Part shown: piece after piece, positions 8,192-15,354 of the stretch
How the letters are laid out: each line of letters begins with the position of its first letter
Position numbering within the stretch: the first letter of the stretch is position 1
Assembly: GCF_026625565.1 (NCBI RefSeq)
Contig: NZ_CP112998.1
Location: forward strand, 5,730,001-5,794,000
Reading direction: 5' to 3'
Source of the DNA: Dyadobacter pollutisoli
GTDB taxonomy: Bacteria > Bacteroidota > Bacteroidia > Cytophagales > Spirosomataceae
DNA: 64,000 bases
Notes under the pieces: model-generated
Told to the model about the DNA's origin: nothing
The model's database searches: none
Seen by the model: only the letters and a program-made list of their open reading frames with translations
Made by a program: the position numbers and the translations under genes

Positions 8192-10129
8192 TCACTCATT
8201 CACAAGAAAATGAACAACGCGACAGGCGTTGCCTATGCTCTTTTCATTTTTGTCGGGCGAGATAGTAATGTGCAGCTTGTGCTTGCCGGGGGAAAGTTCG
8301 TCTGCTAACATGAGGTACCAGGGCAAATGCAGCTGCGTGCTCCATTGCGTGAAAAGATCCAGAGTCTGAGGCTTTTTGCCGTCGATGGTGTAGGTTATTT
8401 TGCCGGCATCAGGCCCGGAAATGATCGCTACACCAACTCCTCTCCCCTTAAACTCAAAATCCATTGACGCATTCGCTTCCTCACCGACGATCATGGGCAC
8501 ATTCACAAAACCCGGCCGCGTCGAAACCTTATCTGCCGGTATCCAATCTTGTACCAATGTAAAGCCTTTCAGGTTTTTAGCCTCCTCCAAAGCATGATAG
8601 CTGGCCTTTTCGTAGGAGAATTTATTGATAGGTGGCGGTAACTTAGCAGCCGTAGTTGCCGACGGTTCTATTTTCAACAACTCCTTAATGGTTTGAAAAT
8701 ATACTTCCTGCCCATATGGTGACGGGTGCAGGTCTTTGAAATCGTACTTCCACGTAAATTCACCAGCCTTAATGCGGTCATACACTTCACGCGCCAGGTT
8801 AATGTAAGCGGCACCATAATATTTCGCGATCCTTTGATGCACAGCCACCTCCAAAGGTTCTTTTCCTGCATCATAATCGGCATTCTTCATGGGTTCGGCA
8901 AAAGCCATGAGTACTACATTAGCCTTTGGATTCTTGTAATACATCTGACGTACAATGCCTTCCAACGCTTTGATCTGCGCTTTTTCATTAAAACCATTAC
9001 CCCGGTCATTCACAGCAGACTCTAAAAAAAGCAGATCGGGAGTGCCTTGGGCCAACACATCCCGGGTAAACCGAAAAGCGTGCGGCGTACTTCCGAGCGA
9101 AGGAATTCCGGCTGTAATAAATGTAAATTCTGTGTCAGGAAAATGCTCCTGCAAATATTGTGCGGTTTTGTTGCGCCATCCCGGATTATGCGTAATCGAA
9201 CCGCCCAGGAAAGCTACTGTTCCCTTTTTTGTAGTGCGAAACGTTTCGAACGCATTACCCAGCCCCTGATTCAATTCAATGTAAGGCTGGTGGGAAAGTG
9301 GCTTTACTATGGGAACACTATTCTCCTCGACGAAATTGGCGAAGAACTCAGGGTGCTCTATCGGAAAATGATGACCTTCCAAAGTTTGCTCGCCACGCGT
9401 CATCGGGTAAACACTGATCGGCCCACCTAATTTCAGATAGTTTTGAACGAGCAGGTCGCTGTTTTCTGCCACGGGCGCGTGCTTATCCTGTAACCCGACA
9501 ACATGCACGATAGGCACTTTGAAAGAGGCCAGACCGGCAAGATCATTCAGCGGTATATCTGTGAATTTCAATGCTTCCTCTTCGGTAATATTGAATATTT
9601 TCAGCCAGGCTTCCCAGTCTTTCGGCGAACCTAATCCTTTCCCTTTGCCGCCAGGCCAGCTCTTGGGATCACACACCGGCGCCTCGGCATAAATGCAGCT
9701 TACTTTGTCCGGATTTCTTTTCGCCCACCCATACACATATAACCCGCCCCGGCTCACGCCTTCCAATGCCACTTTGGGCGCAAACTGTTTTTCCTTGACC
9801 AGATAATCATAAAACGCATCCCATACCTGCATGGCTTTCGGATGAGCAAACATATCATTCGTGTTAACGTAAGCCACATGAAATCCCCGGGCCAACAAAA
9901 TACTGTCCATATCAGTATGCCAGGTTGGGAAATGCGCGCGCCATATCCACGGGTTTCCGGCGATTGCCTTCTGGGGTTTTACATACCAGGCATTCCTGTT
10001 TTCAAAAGTGAATTCGACCTTTTCAAATCCCTTCCAGGAGGTCACTTTCTCGGAAGTTTGAGCGTAGAGAAACGGCCCTGTGAGCATTAAAAAGGTAACT
10101 GCAAGCCGCTGAAAGTTTTTCTTATTCAT
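8192..10129 (-). CDS. Secreted fusion of alpha/beta-hydrolase and SGNH (GDSL-like) esterase
   Basis: The 645-aa product starts with a signal peptide ending near FLYAQ. Residues about 30-285 form an alpha/beta-hydrolase with nucleophile elbow GVSRGG (Ser about 126) and a likely catalytic His in EGHHFPIEHPE. Residues about 290-490 form an SGNH hydrolase: block I FLGGSITHNPGWR, block III ESAVNDRG, block V DLHPSPYG. A C-terminal region of about 130 aa with GPDAGKITYTIDGK looks like a beta-sandwich. Such double-esterase architectures in Bacteroidota usually remove acyl groups from plant or host polysaccharides in the periplasm. The substrate cannot be read from sequence and no susC/susD or glycosidase is adjacent. 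Confidence 0.8.
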   Translation of the reverse strand: MNKKNFQRLAVTFLMLTGPFLYAQTSEKVTSWKGFEKVEFTFENRNAWYVKPQKAIAGNPWIWRAHFPTWHTDMDSILLARGFHVAYVNTNDMFAHPKAMQVWDAFYDYLVKEKQFAPKVALEGVSRGGLYVYGWAKRNPDKVSCIYAEAPVCDPKSWPGGKGKGLGSPKDWEAWLKIFNITEEEALKFTDIPLNDLAGLASFKVPIVHVVGLQDKHAPVAENSDLLVQNYLKLGGPISVYPMTRGEQTLEGHHFPIEHPEFFANFVEENSVPIVKPLSHQPYIELNQGLGNAFETFRTTKKGTVAFLGGSITHNPGWRNKTAQYLQEHFPDTEFTFITAGIPSLGSTPHAFRFTRDVLAQGTPDLLFLESAVNDRGNGFNEKAQIKALEGIVRQMYYKNPKANVVLMAFAEPMKNADYDAGKEPLEVAVHQRIAKYYGAAYINLAREVYDRIKAGEFTWKYDFKDLHPSPYGQEVYFQTIKELLKIEPSATTAAKLPPPINKFSYEKASYHALEEAKNLKGFTLVQDWIPADKVSTRPGFVNVPMIVGEEANASMDFEFKGRGVGVAIISGPDAGKITYTIDGKKPQTLDLFTQWSTQLHLPWYLMLADELSPGKHKLHITISPDKNEKSIGNACRVVHFLVNE

Positions 10130-10227
10130 AGCAGTTAAAGAGGAAGTGTACCCGAATTTACCGGTAAGGCACCGCTAACTTTGGTATGATATTTTAAGGT
10201 TATGGGTCAAACCAGATATAAAATCTT

Positions 10228-10515
10228 ATGGATAAGATCGAAAAATTCAAGACCATGGAGAAGATTCTCCGGGAAATCGAAGATTTGAAAAACAGTGAGA
10301 CTGCGGTGATCAAAAAGATAGGTCAGATCGAAACGGAGAACATGAATGTGAATGTTCAGGACCTCGACAAATCATTGAATGAGATTTATGATGGTGTTTA
10401 CAAAAATCTTCAGAGCGTAGAAGATCTCCAAACCTCTTTCACCGAAACACTCGCTGACTTTAAGTCAAAAAATAATATTACTGATGAAATGTTGCTTGAA
10501 ATACATGAGTCGTAA
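10228..10515 (+). CDS. Small coiled-coil hypothetical protein
   Basis: A 95-aa charged protein, no Cys, no signal peptide, with long heptad-like stretches (KFKTMEKILREIEDLKN and SVEDLQTSFTETLADFKSK) suggesting a helical hairpin or dimer. I do not recognise the family. A TAACTTTG box at 10176-10183 could be its -7 element, although no good -33 box lies at the normal distance. It stands alone between the divergent secreted hydrolase and a REP-like hairpin. Confidence 0.6.
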   Translation: MDKIEKFKTMEKILREIEDLKNSETAVIKKIGQIETENMNVNVQDLDKSLNEIYDGVYKNLQSVEDLQTSFTETLADFKSKNNITDEMLLEIHES

Positions 10516-10577
10516 TTTGTTGCAATAGTCATACGTGGTCAAAATGGTCATAGTGGTCATTTATCGTCATTTATTGT

Positions 10578-10633
10578 CGTGCAGAGCTTAGTCGAAGCAC
10601 TCTGTGTACTGTGCTTCGACTAAGCTCTGCACG
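10578..10633. repeat. Perfect 23-bp inverted repeat, REP-like
   Basis: Arms at 10578-10600 and 10611-10633 are perfect complements around a 10-base loop and contain the core AGTCGAAGCAC. Short TCATTT / AAATGA tracts flank the arms. It lies downstream of the small plus-strand gene and downstream of the converging dehydrogenase gene. Confidence 0.85.
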
Positions 10634-10656
10634 AGAAATGACAATGAATGACTAAA

Positions 10657-10710
10657 AGTGACGGGCATCGCCCAACATGACTACGAGTGACGGGCAAATC
10701 CCAACGTGAC
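10657..10710. repeat. Two degenerate direct repeats beside hairpin
   Basis: Units at 10657-10685 and 10686-10710 share AGTGACGGGCA..CCCAAC.TGAC. They follow the hairpin at 10578-10633 directly, an arrangement also seen at 45437-45570. No coding potential seen. Confidence 0.7.
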
Positions 10711-10716
10711 AACCTT

Positions 10717-11595
10717 CTACAATCCCGCATCATCCGACGCTCCCATTGCCAGTGCTCCCCAGTCCAAATTATCCCTACCTTTTGCTAACGCGCTGACAAA
10801 TCTGTTTTTGATGAGATCGGCCATCGGCATGGGTACATTGACGTCGGACGCGGTCTGTAATGTCAATTTAATGTCCTTCAAGCCTAGTGCCAGACGAAAG
10901 GCCACAGGTTCGTAGGCATGTTGCGCCACTATCTTTCCATAGTTCTGAAATATTGGCGCCGCAAACAACGTCTGAGTAAGCATTTCGTAGATGCTTTGAC
11001 GTGAAATTCCATTCTTCTCGGCCATCGTAAAAGCCTCTCCCATCATTTCCAGGCTGGCTGCAATCATAAAGTTACCTGCCAGTTTCACCACATTGGCAGC
11101 TCCGGGATCATCACCAAAATCGTAAACTCCTTTGACAAAAGTTTGAACGATCGGCTTTACAATCTCTCTCGCTTCCGCTTTTCCCGAAACACAAATATTA
11201 CCTACCCCTGCTTTTACGGCTTCCGGTCTTGCAAAAATCGGTGCAGCTACGTAAGATGCTCCATACCAGTCGTGGATCTGGCTCAGTTGGCGTGAAGTTT
11301 CAGGCGAAATGGTGCTCATGGAAACGTGAATGCCCCCTTTGCCTAATTTTTCAACCAATTCCATAGAGAAAATTTCTTCCACAGCCGCATCGTCCGCAAG
11401 TACCGAAAATACAATACCTCCCGGAATGATCGCGTCCATCGGATCTTCCACAACTGTGGCGCCCAGCTTGACCAGCGGATCTGCCTTTGAAGCTGTTCTG
11501 TTCCAAACTGTCAGTTCATATCCTGCGTTGATCAGGCTTTCGGCGATCGGTGTTCCCAGGTTTCCAAGACCCAGAAATGCTATTTTTTCAGACAT
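10717..11595 (-). CDS. NAD(P)-dependent beta-hydroxyacid dehydrogenase (HIBADH/GLYR family)
   Basis: The 292-aa product has the N-terminal Rossmann motif FLGLGNLGTPIAESL, the family pattern MSTISPETS near residue 96, and the catalytic Lys in NVVKLAGNFMIAASLE (about residue 170). Family members reduce or oxidise small hydroxyacids such as 3-hydroxyisobutyrate, glyoxylate/hydroxypyruvate or succinic semialdehyde. The gene starts 28 bp after the acyl-CoA carboxylase subunit gene ends, so the two are probably co-transcribed, which favours a role in branched-chain amino acid or related acid catabolism. The exact substrate is not determinable here. Confidence 0.85.
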   Translation of the reverse strand: MSEKIAFLGLGNLGTPIAESLINAGYELTVWNRTASKADPLVKLGATVVEDPMDAIIPGGIVFSVLADDAAVEEIFSMELVEKLGKGGIHVSMSTISPETSRQLSQIHDWYGASYVAAPIFARPEAVKAGVGNICVSGKAEAREIVKPIVQTFVKGVYDFGDDPGAANVVKLAGNFMIAASLEMMGEAFTMAEKNGISRQSIYEMLTQTLFAAPIFQNYGKIVAQHAYEPVAFRLALGLKDIKLTLQTASDVNVPMPMADLIKNRFVSALAKGRDNLDWGALAMGASDDAGL

Positions 11596-11623
11596 AGTTG
11601 AGATTTTTAATTTTTAAAAAACA

Positions 11624-13237
11624 TTAAACCTGCATCACACCCACATTGAAAGCTTTTTCAATCGGTGACTGGTCTGCGGCTTCAATACCCGTTGAGATAA
11701 TCCTGCGTGTTTCGACAGGATCAATGATACCGTCTACCCAAAGTCGTGCCGCGGCATAGTATGGCGACAATTCCTGGTTATATCGGTCTGTAATCTGACT
11801 CAATAATTCCTTTTCAGCTTCCGGCGTAATGGTTTCGCCTTTGGCTTTCAATGTCGCCGTTTGCACCTGCAAAAGTGTTTTCGCAGCAGTAGCCCCGCTC
11901 ATTACCGCCATTTGTGCGGTCGGCCAGGCAAATATCAGCCTTGGATCATAGGCTTTGCCACACATGGCGTAGTTACCTGCCCCGTACGAATTTCCTACTA
12001 TAAATGTGAATTTAGGCACCACCGAGTTCGCAACTGCATTGACCATCTTGGCCCCGTCTTTGATAATACCTCCCTGCTCCGCACGACTTCCGACCATAAA
12101 ACCTGTTACGTCATGAAAAAACAGTAACGGAATTTTCTTCTGGTTGCAATTCATGATAAACCGGGCCGCTTTATCAGCCGATTCGCCATAGATCACGCCC
12201 CCCATCTGCATTTCACCTTTCCCCGATTTCACCATTTTACGCTGATTGGCGACAATTCCTACGGCCCAGCCATCTATTCTCGCATAGGCACATATGATGG
12301 TTTTTCCATAATCTGGCTTGTATTCATCGAGTTCAGAGTCGTCAACAATGCATTCAAGAATCGGTTTTACATCGTAGGGTTTCAGCCGATCGGTCGGCAG
12401 CAGCGTGTAAATCTCTTCCGCGTTCCGCTTTGGAGTAATGGCAATTTTTCTATCAAAACCTGCGGATAATGGTTTGCCGATTTTATCAATGTGCCTTTTG
12501 ATCGCATCCAGGCAGGATTTATCGTCCGGAAACTTATTATCGGTTACGCCGGAGATCTCGCAATGCATGGACGCCCCTCCTAGCGATTCAGCATCAATGT
12601 CCTCACCTATCGAAGATTTGACCAGATAGGGGCCAGCCAGGAATACGGAGCCGGTACCCTCCACAATGAATGCTTCGTCGGACATAATGGGCAGGTATGC
12701 CCCACCTGCCACGCAGCTTCCCATAATGGCAGACAACTGCACGATTCCCATCGCGGACATTTGTGCGTTATTTCTGAAAATACGCCCAAAATGCTCTTTA
12801 TCAGCAAAAACTTCGGCTTGCATAGGTAAAAAAACCCCCGCACTATCAACCAGATAAATGACGGGCAAACGGTTTTCCATTGCAATTTCCTGGGCGCGCA
12901 AGTTCTTCTTAGCCGCGATCGGAAACCAGGCCCCTGCCTTCACCGTAGCATCATTTGCGACAATCATACATTGCTTGCCCGCAACATATCCAATGCCCGT
13001 CACCACTCCACCGGAAGGACAGCCGCCTTCTTCCTCATACATTCCGTCGGCAACAAAAGCGCCTATTTCAAGAAAATAAGAGTCGGTATCAATGAGGTAA
13101 TCAATCCTTTCCCGGGCTGTCAGTTTGCCCTTTTTGTGCTGGGCATCCATTTTTTTCAACCCTCCCCCCAGTTTTACCTGGTCATATTTTTGATTGAGGG
13201 CTTGGATCAATTGCGGAAGACTGTCCTGGTTGGTCAT
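11624..13237 (-). CDS. Acyl-CoA carboxylase carboxyltransferase (beta) subunit, methylcrotonyl-CoA type
   Basis: The 537-aa product is a biotin-dependent carboxyltransferase that moves CO2 from carboxybiotin to an acyl-CoA. The crotonase-like halves are clear: KGKLTARERIDYLID, IYLVDSAGVFLPMQ, GSCVAGGAYLPIMSDE, LGGASMHCEISGV and FIVGNSYGAGNYAMCGKA. The stretch VFLPMQAEVFADKEHFGRIF resembles methylcrotonyl-CoA carboxylase beta subunits more than propionyl-CoA ones. A biotin carboxylase/carrier subunit is required but none is encoded in this window, so the partner must be elsewhere. It heads a probable two-gene operon with the HIBADH-like gene. Confidence 0.85.
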   Translation of the reverse strand: MTNQDSLPQLIQALNQKYDQVKLGGGLKKMDAQHKKGKLTARERIDYLIDTDSYFLEIGAFVADGMYEEEGGCPSGGVVTGIGYVAGKQCMIVANDATVKAGAWFPIAAKKNLRAQEIAMENRLPVIYLVDSAGVFLPMQAEVFADKEHFGRIFRNNAQMSAMGIVQLSAIMGSCVAGGAYLPIMSDEAFIVEGTGSVFLAGPYLVKSSIGEDIDAESLGGASMHCEISGVTDNKFPDDKSCLDAIKRHIDKIGKPLSAGFDRKIAITPKRNAEEIYTLLPTDRLKPYDVKPILECIVDDSELDEYKPDYGKTIICAYARIDGWAVGIVANQRKMVKSGKGEMQMGGVIYGESADKAARFIMNCNQKKIPLLFFHDVTGFMVGSRAEQGGIIKDGAKMVNAVANSVVPKFTFIVGNSYGAGNYAMCGKAYDPRLIFAWPTAQMAVMSGATAAKTLLQVQTATLKAKGETITPEAEKELLSQITDRYNQELSPYYAAARLWVDGIIDPVETRRIISTGIEAADQSPIEKAFNVGVMQV

Positions 13238-13308
13238 TGATCGGTGATGAAGATGAAATGATAATTAACTTAACCCAATGCAGATAGCAGGTTTATTTTC
13301 AAAAATAA

Positions 13309-13338
13309 AAAGTCGTTTACCGGTAAGCAAACGACTTT
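13309..13338 (-). terminator. Hairpin terminator after mlaD-like gene
   Basis: Arms AAAGTCGTTT (13309-13318) and AAACGACTTT (13329-13338) form a perfect 10-bp stem. It lies just downstream of the MCE-family gene and upstream of the carboxyltransferase gene, so the two are likely separate transcripts. Confidence 0.75.
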
Positions 13339-13366
13339 AATAATTTGGTAAAAGTAAAATGTATCA

Positions 13367-14332
13367 CTACTTGATTTTCGTGGCGGTATCCAGCGGAGAT
13401 TCGGCCGGGCCTTTATCCTTTTTACCAAAAACAGAAATATTAATGTACCGTTTCGGATGCTCGCGCAGGTTGGTCAGCAGCTTATTCATGCTGACAATGG
13501 TGCGGTCGATGTTATTATAAAGCGTTTCGTCTTTTACCAATTTACCGGCGGTTCCCTTACCTGCCTCCACGCTTGCGAGCAATGTATGCAGCTCGGTAAT
13601 GGTGCGGTTCGCATTCTGCATCGTTTCTCCAAGCCTCAATGCACTCAGTGAATCCGCCAATGTCCCTGTTTTAGCGAGAAGCGGTTTCAGTTCTTTTTCA
13701 GTTTCGACCAGTGATGCAGAAAGCTTGTTCAGATTGGTAGTCAGCGCCACCAGGTTGCCGCGGTTTTCGCTCAGCAATCCCTGCAGACTGGTCCCTGTTT
13801 GATTATAGTTCTTTAAAACCTGATTCAAGATCAAACCCGTCTCCTGAAAACCTGCAACAACCAGATCCAGATTTTTAATTAATGAATCGGCGTGAGACAC
13901 GAGTGGTAATGCTTTTTCCTGAAGAACGGCTGAGATACCGGACTCTTTTTTGCCAATGAGCGTATCGCCATCATGCAGGGCAGCTCCTGTGCCTACCGAC
14001 AAATGGATCACTTTACCACCCAGCAAACCTCCGTCAGCCAGTACGGCAGCCGTTCCAGCCGGAATAGCGATGCCTTTTTGAACATCGAGGGCAACCAAAA
14101 GGTGATTTTTTTGATTTTGCAGCAGTCTGATCTCCTGAACCCTTCCGACATTTAAGCCATTGAGCAATACAGGATTAGAGGCCGTGAGCCCGTCGATATT
14201 ATCGTAGATCACGTAATATTTATGGGTTCTTGAAAAAACGTCGGAACCTTTGAGGATATGAAAGCCGAAATACAGCATGACTATGGCGAAGGTGGCCATT
14301 ATTCCAACTTTTGCTTCTCTTGATAATTTCAT
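13367..14332 (-). CDS. MlaD/MCE-family lipid transport protein
   Basis: The 321-aa product has one N-terminal membrane helix (about residues 9-26, VGIMATFAIVMLYFGFHIL) and an MCE domain at about 38-118 (YDNIDGLTASNPVLLNGLNVGRV, GGLLGGKVIHL). A long helical, coiled-coil-prone tail follows. MCE proteins form hexameric rings that carry phospholipids between inner and outer membranes. The gene lies downstream of the amidase, and this neighbourhood with LptD is familiar in Bacteroidota. No MlaE permease or MlaF ATPase is adjacent. Confidence 0.88.
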   Translation of the reverse strand: MKLSREAKVGIMATFAIVMLYFGFHILKGSDVFSRTHKYYVIYDNIDGLTASNPVLLNGLNVGRVQEIRLLQNQKNHLLVALDVQKGIAIPAGTAAVLADGGLLGGKVIHLSVGTGAALHDGDTLIGKKESGISAVLQEKALPLVSHADSLIKNLDLVVAGFQETGLILNQVLKNYNQTGTSLQGLLSENRGNLVALTTNLNKLSASLVETEKELKPLLAKTGTLADSLSALRLGETMQNANRTITELHTLLASVEAGKGTAGKLVKDETLYNNIDRTIVSMNKLLTNLREHPKRYINISVFGKKDKGPAESPLDTATKIK

Positions 14333-14481
14333 GGACTAAGTAATTTGCCTGCAAGATAAGGCAGCAGGCTTAAAGCAGTAATAGATTTCTTTACAAACGG
14401 CCTTAATCGACTGGTTTTAATGCCTAACATCAAATTATCAAAAATTGTTTTGACAAATCAAAACATCTGACAGGACCTTAC

Positions 14482-15279
14482 TTAGCGGTCCATATCTTTT
14501 TTATAAGCCATAAATGCCTGATGGATTGATTCTGCCACCTCCTCTTGTCCGTCCTCCGAGCTCAGATAATCTTCTTCGTCAGGTGAAGACAAAAACCCGG
14601 TTTCGATCAGGACGCTGGGCATAGCGCATCGCCATAACACCAGGAATCCGGCCTGCTTTACACCTCTGCTCTCGCGGTCCGACACCGACTTGAATTTCTT
14701 CTCAACCAGATCTGCAAGACGCAAGCTACTGGAAATGAATGCACTCTGGTAATTGGCCAGCATAATGTGAGCCAGCGGAGAGTTAGGGTCGAAGCCTTTA
14801 TACTTTTGCTTATAGTTCGTTTCCTGCAAGATTACCGAGTTTTCCCGCTTCGCAACTTCCAGGTTACCTTCTGTTTTGTGCAAACCCATTACGAAAGTCT
14901 CAGTACCTCTCACACTTCTTGACCTCGGCGTAGCATTGCAATGGATGGAGATAAAAAGATCCGCGTTATTCCTGTTGGCGAATGCTGAACGCTCGCCTAA
15001 TTCAATAAAAACATCCGTGGACCTGGTGAATAAAACTTTGACGTCAGGAGTTTCTTCTTTGATCTTCCGGCCGAGTTCAAGCGCGACACTTAATGCCACG
15101 TCTTTTTCTTTGGTAGTGCGCCCTCTGGTACCCGGATCTTTGCCTCCGTGACCGGCGTCAATGACAACCGTATTAACTTTACTACTGGACTTTGAGGCAA
15201 CCGGTTCCTGCTTAAAAACGAATGCTAGGCTTACTAGTAAGGAACTGGCTACAAATACCAATTTAAGAACTTTTAACAT
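14482..15279 (-). CDS. N-acetylmuramoyl-L-alanine amidase
   Basis: A 265-aa zinc amidase (amidase_3 fold) that cleaves the bond between muramic acid and the peptide stem of peptidoglycan in the periplasm. Residues 1-25 form a signal or anchor sequence. Zinc and catalytic residues are visible: His in VIDAGHGGKDPG, Glu in KEKDVALSVALELG, His in FISIHCNA and Glu in VLIETGFLSSPDE. It reads divergently from lptD with 75 bp between; CAAAATTA at 15341-15348 is a possible minus-strand -7 box. The envelope neighbours fit a role in cell-wall remodelling. Confidence 0.93.
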   Translation of the reverse strand: MLKVLKLVFVASSLLVSLAFVFKQEPVASKSSSKVNTVVIDAGHGGKDPGTRGRTTKEKDVALSVALELGRKIKEETPDVKVLFTRSTDVFIELGERSAFANRNNADLFISIHCNATPRSRSVRGTETFVMGLHKTEGNLEVAKRENSVILQETNYKQKYKGFDPNSPLAHIMLANYQSAFISSSLRLADLVEKKFKSVSDRESRGVKQAGFLVLWRCAMPSVLIETGFLSSPDEEDYLSSEDGQEEVAESIHQAFMAYKKDMDR

Positions 15280-15354
15280 TATTTTTTAATTGGGGCGTTA
15301 CTCGTTAGATGTTTCTCTGCTAATTTTGAACTTCGAAATGCAAAATTACTCTAT

